This document shows positions 1-10,388 of a DNA stretch of 64,000 nucleotides, in pieces. Made by a program: the position numbers and the translations under genes. The notes beneath the pieces are model-generated. The model was not told where the DNA came from and ran no database searches. It saw only the letters and a list, made by a program, of their open reading frames with translations. The DNA is taken from contig JALCDS010000001.1 in assembly GCA_022641775.1 (NCBI GenBank), positions 1 to 64,000 of the forward strand, given 5' to 3'. Each line of letters begins with the position of its first letter. Positions within the stretch are counted from its first letter, which is position 1. The DNA comes from Clostridiaceae bacterium. GTDB lineage: Bacteria; Cyanobacteriota; Vampirovibrionia; Gastranaerophilales; Gastranaerophilaceae.

Positions 1-1
1 C

Positions 2-1546
2 GGAATAACTCAAGCTCAATTGAATACGGCACAAAACATGATTGAACGCGATACGCAATATGACAGAGAATCAATTTCAAATATTGCAAATGAAATCGGC
101 TATACTGTTGTTACCACAGATGACACAAAATATTACAAAGATTATATTTCAAATATTAAAAAAGTAACCCCTCAAGAAGTTAAAAAAGTTGCTGAAAAAT
201 ATTTGAATCAAAATCAATCCGCTATTTCAATTCTAATTCCTAAAACTCAAATAGCAGAAAAACAAATTTCAAATACAACTGAAACAAAACCTGCAACATT
301 TGTTGATGAAAATAACGGAACACAAAAATATTTGCTTTCAAACGGAGCTACAGTCTTATATACCCCGAACACTTCAAACGACATCGTAGCCATCAGCATC
401 ATTGTTAAAGGTGGTGAATTTGCAGAGAGCAAAACCGGTACTGCGACATTAATGAATTCGGTTTTATTAAAAGGAACAACAAAATATAATAAAGAGGACT
501 TAACAAACTTGTTGGAAGATAACGGAATAAAAATTGCACCATCTTCAAAGGCAGATTGCCTTACACTTACCGTTATGACAACAAAAAATGAATATGACAA
601 AACTCTCGATATCTTGTCTGAAGTTATAAATAATGCAACTCTGGACGATTATGAAATAGAAAAAGCCAGAAATGATAAACTGAATGCAATAAAAAGAAGC
701 AGAGATATACCTCTCAACGTAGCTATTGAAGGCTATAAAACATTAATTTTTGAAAATACACCATATTCAAATTCACCGAAAGTTTTGGAACAAGCCTTGC
801 CAAAAGTAACAAGAGATGATGTTCTTAACTATTATAACAAAATCTTCAATCCAAAAGACATAATAATCTCAATCAACGGAAATGTTGACAAAGACAAAAC
901 ATTAAACACATTCTCTACTATGTTTAAAAATGCTAAAGATGAAAAAACATTTGATTACAGTATTGCAGATAAACAAATTAAACCGATACAAAAGCCAAAA
1001 CTTGTAACGAAACAAATCAAAAATCTTCAAACATCTTGGTTAATACTGGGTTGGCAAGCTCCCGGAGTTAATAATCAAAAAGACTTTGCTACAATGCAAG
1101 TTATAGATACAATTATCGGAACAGGAATGAATTCAAGAATGTTCAGAGATATCAGAGAACAAGACGGACTTGCATATCAACTCGGTTCTGAATATGCAGC
1201 AAATATGCTTAGAGGTGCTTTTGTAATGTATATAGGCACAAACCCTAAAAACATACAAACTGCACACGACAAACTATTTAAAGAAATCTATACACTAAAA
1301 CGTGAATTCGTATCAACAAAAGAATTACAAGATGCAAAAGAAAAATTAATCGGTAGATATGTACTATCAAAAGAAACGAACTTGGACAAAGCCTCTACTA
1401 TAGGTTGGTTTGAAGCTACAAATCGTGGCTATAAGTTTGACAGTGAATATACAAAACTGATAAATTCAGTAACCGAATCCGATATAATGGAAGTCGCAAA
1501 CAAATATTTTGGCGATAATTATGTCTATTCTGTTGTAAAAAATTAA
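2..1546 (+). CDS. M16 family zinc peptidase-like protein (C-terminal part; 5' end outside the window)
   Basis: Frame is open to the left edge of the window; two M16/insulinase-like halves (YLLSNGATVLYTPN..., GWQAPGVNNQKDFATMQVIDTIIGTGMNSRMFRDIREQDGLAYQLGS). Confidence 0.85.
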   Translation, partial: GITQAQLNTAQNMIERDTQYDRESISNIANEIGYTVVTTDDTKYYKDYISNIKKVTPQEVKKVAEKYLNQNQSAISILIPKTQIAEKQISNTTETKPATFVDENNGTQKYLLSNGATVLYTPNTSNDIVAISIIVKGGEFAESKTGTATLMNSVLLKGTTKYNKEDLTNLLEDNGIKIAPSSKADCLTLTVMTTKNEYDKTLDILSEVINNATLDDYEIEKARNDKLNAIKRSRDIPLNVAIEGYKTLIFENTPYSNSPKVLEQALPKVTRDDVLNYYNKIFNPKDIIISINGNVDKDKTLNTFSTMFKNAKDEKTFDYSIADKQIKPIQKPKLVTKQIKNLQTSWLILGWQAPGVNNQKDFATMQVIDTIIGTGMNSRMFRDIREQDGLAYQLGSEYAANMLRGAFVMYIGTNPKNIQTAHDKLFKEIYTLKREFVSTKELQDAKEKLIGRYVLSKETNLDKASTIGWFEATNRGYKFDSEYTKLINSVTESDIMEVANKYFGDNYVYSVVKN

Positions 1547-1550
1547 ACAT

Positions 1551-1584
1551 AAAAATGGGCTGTTTTAAAACAGCCCATTTTTTT
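1551..1584 (+). terminator. Rho-independent terminator
   Basis: Perfect palindrome AAAAATGGGCTGTTTTAAAACAGCCCATTTTT right after the stop of the M16 gene. Confidence 0.85.
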
Positions 1585-1927
1585 ACAATCTTTCATGATA
1601 ACTGTAATACAAATTCGTTATCATATCTCTGTTATATTGGAATTCTTCTTCTTTTTTTTGAATTTTTTGATTTAATTCCGCAATTTTAGCTTTCATTGCT
1701 TTTACATCAACTCCTGAAACATTTTTAATTAAAGTTCCCAAGCTTATAACTTGTGCTTTCATGTCATTTATCGCAGTCAAAATCATTTCATTTTTGGTAG
1801 CATATTGTCTTGATTCATCTTCTATTGCGACATAATCATTCATTTTTTTAGCAATTGTTCTATATGGGTCTCCATATCCAGCTTTAAAGGTAATATTATT
1901 TGTAATCCTGTTCCCAAATCTTTCCAT
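1583..1927 (-). CDS. Hypothetical protein, coiled-coil C-terminus
   Basis: 114-aa ORF between terminator and next gene; N-terminal NITFKAGYG motif. Confidence 0.6.
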   Translation of the reverse strand: MERFGNRITNNITFKAGYGDPYRTIAKKMNDYVAIEDESRQYATKNEMILTAINDMKAQVISLGTLIKNVSGVDVKAMKAKIAELNQKIQKKEEEFQYNRDMITNLYYSYHERL

Positions 1928-2030
1928 ATCAATTCAAATCCCTATATTTTAATACTCAAAAAAAATTCCTTTGAGATAATATAACATGCTCAAAGGATTT
2001 TTCAAATATATTATGTAATTTTGTTAAATT

Positions 2031-2666
2031 TTATACACCTACAAGTTCTTTTGACTCTTCAACAGTTTCAACACGATCTAATACGGTTGATTTGATTTCA
2101 GCCAAATCTTGTTGCATCAAACGTCTAGGTGAACCTTCTGCCATAGAATGCGTTCTCAACAAATATGACGGATGGAAAATTGTCATTGCTTGATAATCTT
2201 TACCATCTACATTTATGGTTAACCATTGACCGCGCAATTTTGAAATGGTTCTCTTTTTGTCAGTTTCTACAAAAGATTTTAAAGCAGTAGCCCCACACAA
2301 AACAATCGCTTTTGGATTGATAATATCAATTTGCGCATCTAAAAATTTTCTGCAAGTAGATTTTTCATCATCAGATGGAACTCTATTTTCAGGTGGTCTG
2401 CATTTTACTGTATTTATAATATATAAATCATTATCCCTTGATATGCCTGCTTCTGACAAAAAATGGTCTAATAATTGACCTGCACGACCTACAAACGGTC
2501 TTCCGCATTCATCTTCCATTTCTCCAGGTGCTTCACCAATTAAAACTATTTTAGCTGTTTCAGCATTCCCATCGGAAAATACCATATTTTGTCTGGTTTT
2601 GCCTAAGGCACAACTTGTACAGCTTTCACATTTTCCTCTTACGATATCAAGACACTCGCTCTTCAT
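2031..2666 (-). CDS. Uracil-DNA glycosylase, family 4-like (Fe-S)
   Basis: CESCTSCALGKTR and IGEAPGEMEDECGRPFVGRAGQLLD motifs. Confidence 0.9.
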   Translation of the reverse strand: MKSECLDIVRGKCESCTSCALGKTRQNMVFSDGNAETAKIVLIGEAPGEMEDECGRPFVGRAGQLLDHFLSEAGISRDNDLYIINTVKCRPPENRVPSDDEKSTCRKFLDAQIDIINPKAIVLCGATALKSFVETDKKRTISKLRGQWLTINVDGKDYQAMTIFHPSYLLRTHSMAEGSPRRLMQQDLAEIKSTVLDRVETVEESKELVGV

Positions 2667-4144
2667 TTTTGATTCTCCTCTATACTGTCTTTTTTATATA
2701 TTCCAACGTTATATCTTTTGCAATATCTTTTCAGTTCTTTCATTATAACATCTGAAAGTAAAAATACTGCTATTAAGTTTGGCACAGCCAAGAATAAAGT
2801 AAATGCATCAGATAGATTAATTATACTTTTAAAGTTCATGGCAGAACCTATTATTATAAATATACAATAAATAATTTGAAAAGTCCTCGTCGTAACGATT
2901 GATTCTCCAAACAAGAAATTCCAACTTTTTACTCCGTAATATGACCCGCAAAGCATTGTAGATAAAACAAAACAACTTGCCATAAATGTCAATAATATCG
3001 GGAAAAACGGACACACAGTTGCAAAAGCTTTTGATGTCATTTCAATACCTGCAAGTCCTGTATTTTGAAGATAAACACCTGAAACTACTATTACGAAGGC
3101 TGTTGCACTTCCAACAATTACCGTATCAACAAACGGTTGAAGCATGGCAATAAAGGCTTGTGCTACAGGCTTTGAAGTTTTTACCGCAGAAAAAGCAATC
3201 GGTGCGGTACCCAAACCGGATTCGTTTGCAAACATTGCACGACGAAAGCCCCATAACATACAAGTAAATGCTCCGCCAGCCAAAGCTTTTGGGTGAAATG
3301 CCTGACTCAAAATCAAATGAATCGTACTTGGAATATGTCCTACATTCATCAAACAAATTATAAAAGCAGAAGTGACATATAACGTACACATTACAGGCGT
3401 AACTTTTGAAGTAAATTTGCCTATAGCTTTAATTCCGCCAATAATTGTAAAAAATGTAATAACTGCTACAATCAAACCTAATACCCAACTTTGACCGTAG
3501 AAAAAGCTTTCTTTTCCTCCGGTAACTTCTGTAATTTGCGTTGTCATAGCGTTTATCTGGAACAAATTCCACCCGCCAATCATTGCAAAAATACAGCATA
3601 TAGCATAAATTTTTGATAAATAAGGCGCAAAACCTTTCAAATACTTGTTGTATTTAAGTCCGTTTTTGATGTAATACATCGGACCACCGGCAACAGTTCC
3701 GTCAGGTTTTACTTCTCTAAATTTTATTCCCAAAAGAACTTCCGAAAACTTTAATGCCATTGAGAAAAATCCAGCAGTAACCATCCAAAAAATAACACCG
3801 GGACCACCTAATGATACTGCAGCGGCAGAACCCGCGACATTACCAATTCCGGCAGAAGCTGAAATTGTGGCAGTTAAAGCTTGGAAAGAGGAAACTTCGC
3901 CTTTTTTCTTACGCTTTATAGTATCTTTATGGTCATAATTCTTTGTTAATAATTTAACAGCATGTTTGAAACCCCATATCCCAATAAACTTTGTTCTAAA
4001 AGTAAAATAAAACGCGGCAAACATTAATAATGCAACAAGAAGTTGTATTTTTACTCCATGAATCGTTACAGAATAAAAAATAATTCCTGAAATTTTATCG
4101 GCTATCGGGGATAGCATACTGTCAATTAAGCTATCTAAATTCAT
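2663..4144 (-). CDS. Sodium:alanine/glycine symporter (AGCS family)
   Basis: ATISASAGIGNVAGSAAAVSLGGPGVIFWM, GGPMYYIKNG, FANESGLGTAPIA motifs. Confidence 0.92.
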   Translation of the reverse strand: MNLDSLIDSMLSPIADKISGIIFYSVTIHGVKIQLLVALLMFAAFYFTFRTKFIGIWGFKHAVKLLTKNYDHKDTIKRKKKGEVSSFQALTATISASAGIGNVAGSAAAVSLGGPGVIFWMVTAGFFSMALKFSEVLLGIKFREVKPDGTVAGGPMYYIKNGLKYNKYLKGFAPYLSKIYAICCIFAMIGGWNLFQINAMTTQITEVTGGKESFFYGQSWVLGLIVAVITFFTIIGGIKAIGKFTSKVTPVMCTLYVTSAFIICLMNVGHIPSTIHLILSQAFHPKALAGGAFTCMLWGFRRAMFANESGLGTAPIAFSAVKTSKPVAQAFIAMLQPFVDTVIVGSATAFVIVVSGVYLQNTGLAGIEMTSKAFATVCPFFPILLTFMASCFVLSTMLCGSYYGVKSWNFLFGESIVTTRTFQIIYCIFIIIGSAMNFKSIINLSDAFTLFLAVPNLIAVFLLSDVIMKELKRYCKRYNVGIYKKDSIEENQK

Positions 4145-4160
4145 AACTTAATTTTATCAT

Positions 4161-4547
4161 GAACATAAAATTAATTATCGGCAGTTGCCAAAGCACTACC
4201 AATAAATCTTTTTATGTTCATTTCTTTCTCTTTTTTGCGAGGAAAAGAGAAAGAAAAGGAACCAAAGAAAGAGAATACCCGCGACCAAATGAAACGAGTG
4301 AGCAGGGGCAAATGCCCCCGCACCCCTTTTAAACTGCAAAGCAGTGCACTTTAAAAAAGTGCCAAAGGAAAGTTCGGAAACCTTGGTTTCTGATTACTCG
4401 TATTTTCAATCGTGAGTTTCTCTCTTTCTTTTCCCGCCAGAGTTTTCTTTCTCTATTTGCATCACAACAAAGAGAGAAAGAAAATGGTGGCAAAATAATG
4501 TAATATTTTGGTAGTTACTAAAAAAGCAACTACCAATAATTAATTTT
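4161..4547. repeat. Structured non-coding element with terminal inverted repeats and multiple hairpins (MITE-like or ncRNA-like)
   Basis: Left aaaattaattatcggcagttgc...actaccaa (4167-4203) and right ttggtag...gcaactaccaataattaatttt (4509-4546) are imperfect inverted repeats; internal perfect stems 4221-4234/4243-4256 and 4443-4454/4473-4484; GGGGCAAATGCCCC at 4305-4318. Confidence 0.55.
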
Positions 4548-5880
4548 ATTTACCAATACAAAAATGAGAGAATATATTCTCTAAGATTTCATCTGTGATG
4601 ACTTCACCTGTTATTTCATCCAAAAATAACAGTGCAGATTTTAAATCTATTGATATCAAGTCTTGGAGCTGATTTATTTTAGCTGCATCCAATGCTTGTA
4701 TCATACTTTGACGACATTTTTTCAGACAATCTTGCTGACGATTGTTTGTAATATAGTCTGTATCATTTAAGTCAAAATTGTATGCAAAATCTTTTATTTT
4801 GGATTTTAAATCTTCTAACCCCTGTTTTGTAAGTGTTGAAATATTGACCTGATTTTCAATCTGCGCATTTTGTGAGATTAAATCACATTTATTTGCAACA
4901 ACAATGTGAGGTTTGTCTTTTACAAATTCATAAATCTTTTCATCTTCTTGAGTCATTCCTTCTGAAATATCGTACAAAAACAGAATTAAATCGGCATCTT
5001 CTACTGATTGTTTTGAATATTCAATCCCTATTTTTTCGACTTTTTCCGCATCTTCTCTTATACCTGCAGTATCAATCAGAGTTATTGGTACATCCATATC
5101 AAGATTTTCTTTTATAACGTCACGAGTTGTGCCTGCAATATCAGTAACGATTGCTCTTTCAATGTTTAAAAGTGTATTGAATAAAGAAGATTTTCCGACA
5201 TTTGGTCGTCCTGCGATGGCTATTTTCAATCCTTGACGCATGATATCGGAGGCTTTTGCGGAAGATAATATTCTATCAATATCTGCAATAACATCTTCAA
5301 ATCCGTTAATCAAATATTCATATTCCGGTTCTTTTACATCTTCAGGAAAATCAATGCCTGCAATAATTTTTGATAAAATTTCAAAGATTTTGCCACGAAT
5401 TTCCTTAATTTTAATTTTTAAAATTCCTGAGAGGTTATTTGCTGATTTTTTTGCAAACTTCTTTGTTTTTGCGTGAATCAAATCCGCTACGGCTTCAGCT
5501 TGAGACAAGTCCATTTTGCCATTAATAAATGCACGTTTAGTGTATTCTCCTCGTTCTGCAAGCCTTGCACCTGAGTTCAAAACTAAGTCCAAAATGTTGC
5601 CTGTGACATTTATCCCGCCATGGCAGTGGATTTCAATAACATCTTCACCGGTATAGCTGTTTGGTTTTTTAAACGGAAGTACAATAACTTCATCTATTTT
5701 TTTGTCATTATCTACAATCCAACCGTGTGCAATTTTCCCGATTTCAGGATTTTTTTTGGAGAAAATTTTGTTTATTATTTCAAAACTTTTGTCACCTGAA
5801 ATTCTTATGACACCGACACCACCTGTGCCTATTGGTGTTGCTATTGCTGCAATTGTATCAAATTCTTGATTAATATTCAT
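4546..5880 (-). CDS. mnmE: tRNA uridine-5-carboxymethylaminomethyl modification GTPase MnmE
   Basis: DTIAAIATPIGTGGVGVIRISG, GRPNVGKSSLFN, DTAGIR, C-terminal FSHFCIGK. Confidence 0.97.
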   Translation of the reverse strand: MNINQEFDTIAAIATPIGTGGVGVIRISGDKSFEIINKIFSKKNPEIGKIAHGWIVDNDKKIDEVIVLPFKKPNSYTGEDVIEIHCHGGINVTGNILDLVLNSGARLAERGEYTKRAFINGKMDLSQAEAVADLIHAKTKKFAKKSANNLSGILKIKIKEIRGKIFEILSKIIAGIDFPEDVKEPEYEYLINGFEDVIADIDRILSSAKASDIMRQGLKIAIAGRPNVGKSSLFNTLLNIERAIVTDIAGTTRDVIKENLDMDVPITLIDTAGIREDAEKVEKIGIEYSKQSVEDADLILFLYDISEGMTQEDEKIYEFVKDKPHIVVANKCDLISQNAQIENQVNISTLTKQGLEDLKSKIKDFAYNFDLNDTDYITNNRQQDCLKKCRQSMIQALDAAKINQLQDLISIDLKSALLFLDEITGEVITDEILENIFSHFCIGK

Positions 5881-5944
5881 AAATTAATTGTATCATGAAG
5901 AAAATAAGCAGTGAATATTAGATCCACTGCTTATTAGCTATTTT

Positions 5945-6568
5945 CTAGGAAAGACCGTTTCTTAAAATTGTAGAAGCTAAAGAAAGATACTTTCCAAAAT
6001 TTGTTCCGCCGGAAGTATTATTGTTGGAATTGTTGGATGTAGTTGCAGTTTTTGACACATAATTTAAAATGTTATCATTTACTTGATTTTGCAAATCATT
6101 CATAAAGTTCAAAAAATTATAACGTTGTTGGAGTTCATCGCTAACAAGTTCATTTTGTTTTGCTGTTACATCTTGTGCGAGTGAACTTTCAGCTTGTGCC
6201 TGTTTATTTGTAATTGAATTTAGATTATTTAAAAAAGAAGAATTGTCAAGATTCCCAAAACGTGAGGCTATATCGTTTTTTAAACTTGCAATTTGAGGAG
6301 TATAAGTGTTATTTATAACATCTTGACCTTTTTGTGTGTAAGCATTTATTTGTGATTGCATATTTTTTAATGTATCAGGAGAAAATACGTTTATCTGGGA
6401 GATATCATTTTTAAGTGCATTTTGTGCGTAATCATAGACCGCTTTTTCGGCATCGGACATATTATAATTTGTATAAGTTGTTCTTCCATTGTTGTAAGAA
6501 CTTACTTTGTTTTGTCCGTTTATGGAAATATTATTTCCATTTCCAGAGGACTTGGATTTTTTAGACAT
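5945..6568 (-). CDS. Hypothetical protein, Asn/Gln-rich, resembling phage virion/ejection-type proteins
   Basis: 207-aa ORF, helical AYTQKGQDVINNTYTPQIASLKNDIASRFGN... pattern; family guess only. Confidence 0.5.
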   Translation of the reverse strand: MSKKSKSSGNGNNISINGQNKVSSYNNGRTTYTNYNMSDAEKAVYDYAQNALKNDISQINVFSPDTLKNMQSQINAYTQKGQDVINNTYTPQIASLKNDIASRFGNLDNSSFLNNLNSITNKQAQAESSLAQDVTAKQNELVSDELQQRYNFLNFMNDLQNQVNDNILNYVSKTATTSNNSNNNTSGGTNFGKYLSLASTILRNGLS

Positions 6569-6696
6569 AATTATTCCTTTCTCTTTGGCAGGAATAAATC
6601 AGAAAACTTTTACTAACATTATTATTTTATCATATTTTGCCGGAATTTGTCTACTTTCAATTTGCAAGATAGCTTATCTTATGTTAGTATCTGGTT

Positions 6697-8460
6697 ATGG
6701 AAGAAATTTTAGATAATATAAATACATTAATTGCCGAAAAAAATTTTGAAGAAGCAAAAGCCCTTTTAGATAAGAATATTACGGATGATGAAAAAAACGT
6801 AGAAAGTCTAAAATTGCGCGGGCTTTGCAACGTAAATTTGAACAATTTTAAAGAAGCACAGAGCGATTTTGAAACTGTTGTAAAATACAGAGCAGATGAT
6901 GCTTCCAGTTGGTTTTATCTTGCAAACTGTTATGATAATTTAGAAGATTATATTTCTGCAATAGCAGCTTATAAAGAAGTATTGAAATTAAGAAAAAATT
7001 ATATTGAAGCTTATAAAAATTTGTGTATTGTTTATATAAAAAATGAAGAATCAGACAAAGCTGTTGAACTTGGTAAAAAGGCTCTGGCGTTAGCGGAAGA
7101 GGATTATACATTCTATTATATTATCGGGACAGCTTATATGTCATTAAGAAAGTTTGATGAAAGTATTGAATATCTTTTAAAAGCTCAAAAGTATAATCCG
7201 GAACATGCCCAGATTTACAATAATTTGGGAACATCTTATATGACAATAGGAGATTTAAGCAAAGCTTATGATTATTTTTTGAAGGCTATTGAATATGACA
7301 AAGACAATTCAATAACTTATTTTAATATTGCATCAATTTTACAAGTTCAAAACAAGCATAAAGAAGCATGTGAATATTTTAAACAGGCTTATGACTTGGA
7401 AAATCAAGACAATTATCTTGTATCTTGGGCATTGTCAGAAGTTAAAAGCGGAGATTTTCAATCTGCAATAGAACATTACAAAGCTCTTGCCACAAGATAT
7501 CCGGAAAAAGCTAATTTTAAATACAATTTGGCATCTTGTTATGAGGTTGTTGGGGAATATAATTATGCAATTGAGATTTTGAGACAATTAATAATGGCTA
7601 ATCCTAAGGCTACTACTATAATGCAAAAACTAGGTTCTATTTATATGAAAACCGGCAAATTGCTCAATGCAAAAGAAATTTACGAAAAAATAATTCTTCA
7701 AGGTAACGTTTCCCATGAAATTTATTATACTTTTGCACATTTATGTGCCAAAACAGGGGATATGGAAAAAGCTGAAAAAATCTTGAAAAAAGTTATTGAC
7801 TTAAATCCTGATTTTGCCCCTGCACACAAGGATTTGGGTATTATTTATATGAGAAAACGTTTATTTGATTATGCAGAAGATGAATTTCAAAAAGCATTAA
7901 AAATAAATGACCATGATTTCAATATTTTGTTTGAATATGCTAATTATCTTCATTCTACAACTGAATTTGAAAAAGCGGATGAATATTATCAAAAAGCTTT
8001 GGAAATTTGTCCGGATGATTCTGATGCGCTTGGATTTTCAGCATTGAATAAGATTCATACAAAAGATTTTGAAAAAGCAGTTGAACAAATCGAAAAAGCT
8101 ATTAAAAATTCACCTGTAAATGCTTTTATGCTATATATTGAAGGCAAAATAAAGTTTTATATGAAAGATTACGAAGATGCAAAGCGTTTTCTTGTAAAAT
8201 CTTTTGAAATGCAAAGAACTCCCGATTGTGAGCATCTTTTAGGTTTGTCATATTATGAATTGGGAGATTATCAACAGGCAAATAATATTTTCAACCATAT
8301 GTTGAAAGAGAGCCCTGTTAATGTAACTTTGATGTTGGATAGTGCAAAGTGTTATGAAAAACTCGAAGATAAAGATGGTGCACTAAACCAATTGAATAAG
8401 ATATCAGAGATTTTTCCGGAGTGTGAAGAGGCTCAGGAAATGATACGAAGAATATCCTAA
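6697..8460 (+). CDS. TPR repeat protein
   Basis: Many tandem TPR motifs over 587 aa. Confidence 0.9.
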   Translation: MEEILDNINTLIAEKNFEEAKALLDKNITDDEKNVESLKLRGLCNVNLNNFKEAQSDFETVVKYRADDASSWFYLANCYDNLEDYISAIAAYKEVLKLRKNYIEAYKNLCIVYIKNEESDKAVELGKKALALAEEDYTFYYIIGTAYMSLRKFDESIEYLLKAQKYNPEHAQIYNNLGTSYMTIGDLSKAYDYFLKAIEYDKDNSITYFNIASILQVQNKHKEACEYFKQAYDLENQDNYLVSWALSEVKSGDFQSAIEHYKALATRYPEKANFKYNLASCYEVVGEYNYAIEILRQLIMANPKATTIMQKLGSIYMKTGKLLNAKEIYEKIILQGNVSHEIYYTFAHLCAKTGDMEKAEKILKKVIDLNPDFAPAHKDLGIIYMRKRLFDYAEDEFQKALKINDHDFNILFEYANYLHSTTEFEKADEYYQKALEICPDDSDALGFSALNKIHTKDFEKAVEQIEKAIKNSPVNAFMLYIEGKIKFYMKDYEDAKRFLVKSFEMQRTPDCEHLLGLSYYELGDYQQANNIFNHMLKESPVNVTLMLDSAKCYEKLEDKDGALNQLNKISEIFPECEEAQEMIRRIS

Positions 8461-8481
8461 ATTTTATGGTATAATCTTGCT

Positions 8482-9387
8482 ATGAAAAAGATTTTGCTTG
8501 TATGTTTTATGTGTTGTTTAACATTTTCTCAGTGTGTTTTTGCAAATGAAGAAACTGAGGACTATGTTGATATGGCATCTTCTGCAGTAACAGATGGAGA
8601 TTATACAACAGCAAGACAATATGTAAATCAGGCACTTTCAATAGATCCTCAAGATAAGAGTATTCTTGATTTGAAATATACTTTGGATATAGTATCTAAT
8701 CCTAATTATATCCCGTATTTGAGGCAAACCAATCCGGCTTTAAATCAAGCTTTTAATGCAAAAAAATCCGGTAACAAAGATTCAGAAACAGACATTTTGG
8801 AACAAGATGCAAATAACGGTAACTTTTGGAGCTGTTATTTTGTAGCAGATTTATACAGAAAAAATGGGAATTATCACAGTGCAATAAATTTTTATAGAAA
8901 AGCGATTACTCTAAATTCACAATATATCCAAGCATATCTAGGTCTTGGAATTGCTCAATATGAAACGGGAGATTATGCCTCTGCAATTTCTTCATTACAA
9001 AAATATATAGAATTAAATCCGAAATCTGATATTGGATACACAATGCTTGCAAAATGCTATCTTGCAGACGGGAATGCGAATTTGGCACTCAACTATATCG
9101 AAAAAGCACTTTATATTTCAGACAACTTGGAAAATAAACTGCTTCAAGGAGAAATCCTTTATGAACGTGGATATTATGCGCAAGCAAAGGGAATTTTGGA
9201 AGGTTTAAAAACCAATATTCAAACAGCTGATATTTACAAATACATTGGATTATGTGATTACAAACTTAACAACTATACAGATGCCCTTTTGAATGTTGAT
9301 AAAGCAATCATTCTCTCTGATGATGCAGGCAACTTGAATTTGTTATACAATGAAATCAAAGAAAAAATTGATAAACAAAATATTTAG
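8482..9387 (+). CDS. Secreted TPR repeat protein
   Basis: Signal peptide MKKILLVCFMCCLTFSQCVFA plus TPRs. Confidence 0.85.
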   Translation: MKKILLVCFMCCLTFSQCVFANEETEDYVDMASSAVTDGDYTTARQYVNQALSIDPQDKSILDLKYTLDIVSNPNYIPYLRQTNPALNQAFNAKKSGNKDSETDILEQDANNGNFWSCYFVADLYRKNGNYHSAINFYRKAITLNSQYIQAYLGLGIAQYETGDYASAISSLQKYIELNPKSDIGYTMLAKCYLADGNANLALNYIEKALYISDNLENKLLQGEILYERGYYAQAKGILEGLKTNIQTADIYKYIGLCDYKLNNYTDALLNVDKAIILSDDAGNLNLLYNEIKEKIDKQNI

Positions 9388-9394
9388 AGGATTT

Positions 9395-10381
9395 ATGCAA
9401 AGCAAATATATAAAAAAAAGAGTAAGAAAAGAGACGATAGGTATGAAAATAGGTAATTGGACAATTTCAATTGTACTCGCTGCAATGATGTTATGCGGAC
9501 TTAATGCATATAGCGCTCAAGACAGTTTGAAATTCGTTCAGCTTTCTGATGTTCATTTTTCAACATTAGGTCAAAATACAACATTCAAGCTTACCGGAGA
9601 TTCCCCAAAACTTTTTGATGATGCGATAGGTCAGATTAATGAAATGGAAAATGTTTCTTTTGTTATGTTTACCGGAGATTTGATAGACAAACCTTTTGAA
9701 AAACAATTGAGAGCATTTTTAGAGCATGCCCAAAATATAAAATATCCTTGGTATTTTGCATTCGGAAACCATGACACATGTGTCGGCGGTTATTTGACTT
9801 CGGAATTGTACAGAAATATTGTTAAAAACAGCAATGCAAACTACACTTCTGATAAAAATTATTATTCGTTTGAACCTCAAAAAGGCTATAAAGTTATAGT
9901 TTTGGATTCAATAATACGAAACAGAATTACTGCAAACGGAGAAATACAATCAGAACAATTAAAATGGCTTGATAATGAATTAAAAGCATCAAAGGATGAT
10001 ATAGTTTTGATATTTACACATGTTCCGATAGTTGAACCATTTTCAAGTCCAAATCACAGAATGAATAATGCAAATGATGTTAGAGCAGTAATTGAAAAAT
10101 ATAAAAATCCTATAGCTGTATTCCAAGGTCACTATCATGCGTCAAAAATCAGACAATTTGATAACGTAATTTATGTAAATTCACCGGCACTTGTATCATA
10201 TCCGGATGCTTTTAGAGTAGTTACTGTTACAAATCATAAAAATAGTGTTACTTTTGATATAAGAACTCGTAATACGAGAGAACTAAATTTGCAAAAGGCC
10301 GCAAAAATTATGACATTTAGTTCAAACTTATACGAAGGCGAAGCAAAAGATAGAAATACCGTATTAACAATAAAGAAATGA
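9395..10381 (+). CDS. Metallophosphoesterase
   Basis: LSDVHFS, TGDLID, FGNHD, THVP, GHYHA motifs; start chosen at MQSKY with AGAGGA upstream. Confidence 0.88.
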   Translation: MQSKYIKKRVRKETIGMKIGNWTISIVLAAMMLCGLNAYSAQDSLKFVQLSDVHFSTLGQNTTFKLTGDSPKLFDDAIGQINEMENVSFVMFTGDLIDKPFEKQLRAFLEHAQNIKYPWYFAFGNHDTCVGGYLTSELYRNIVKNSNANYTSDKNYYSFEPQKGYKVIVLDSIIRNRITANGEIQSEQLKWLDNELKASKDDIVLIFTHVPIVEPFSSPNHRMNNANDVRAVIEKYKNPIAVFQGHYHASKIRQFDNVIYVNSPALVSYPDAFRVVTVTNHKNSVTFDIRTRNTRELNLQKAAKIMTFSSNLYEGEAKDRNTVLTIKK

Positions 10382-10388
10382 GGTTGTT

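Noticed and set aside
2829-3389. Minus-strand ORFs inside the AGCS symporter (2829-3014, 3126-3389)
   Set aside because: Fully inside a well-supported gene in another frame.
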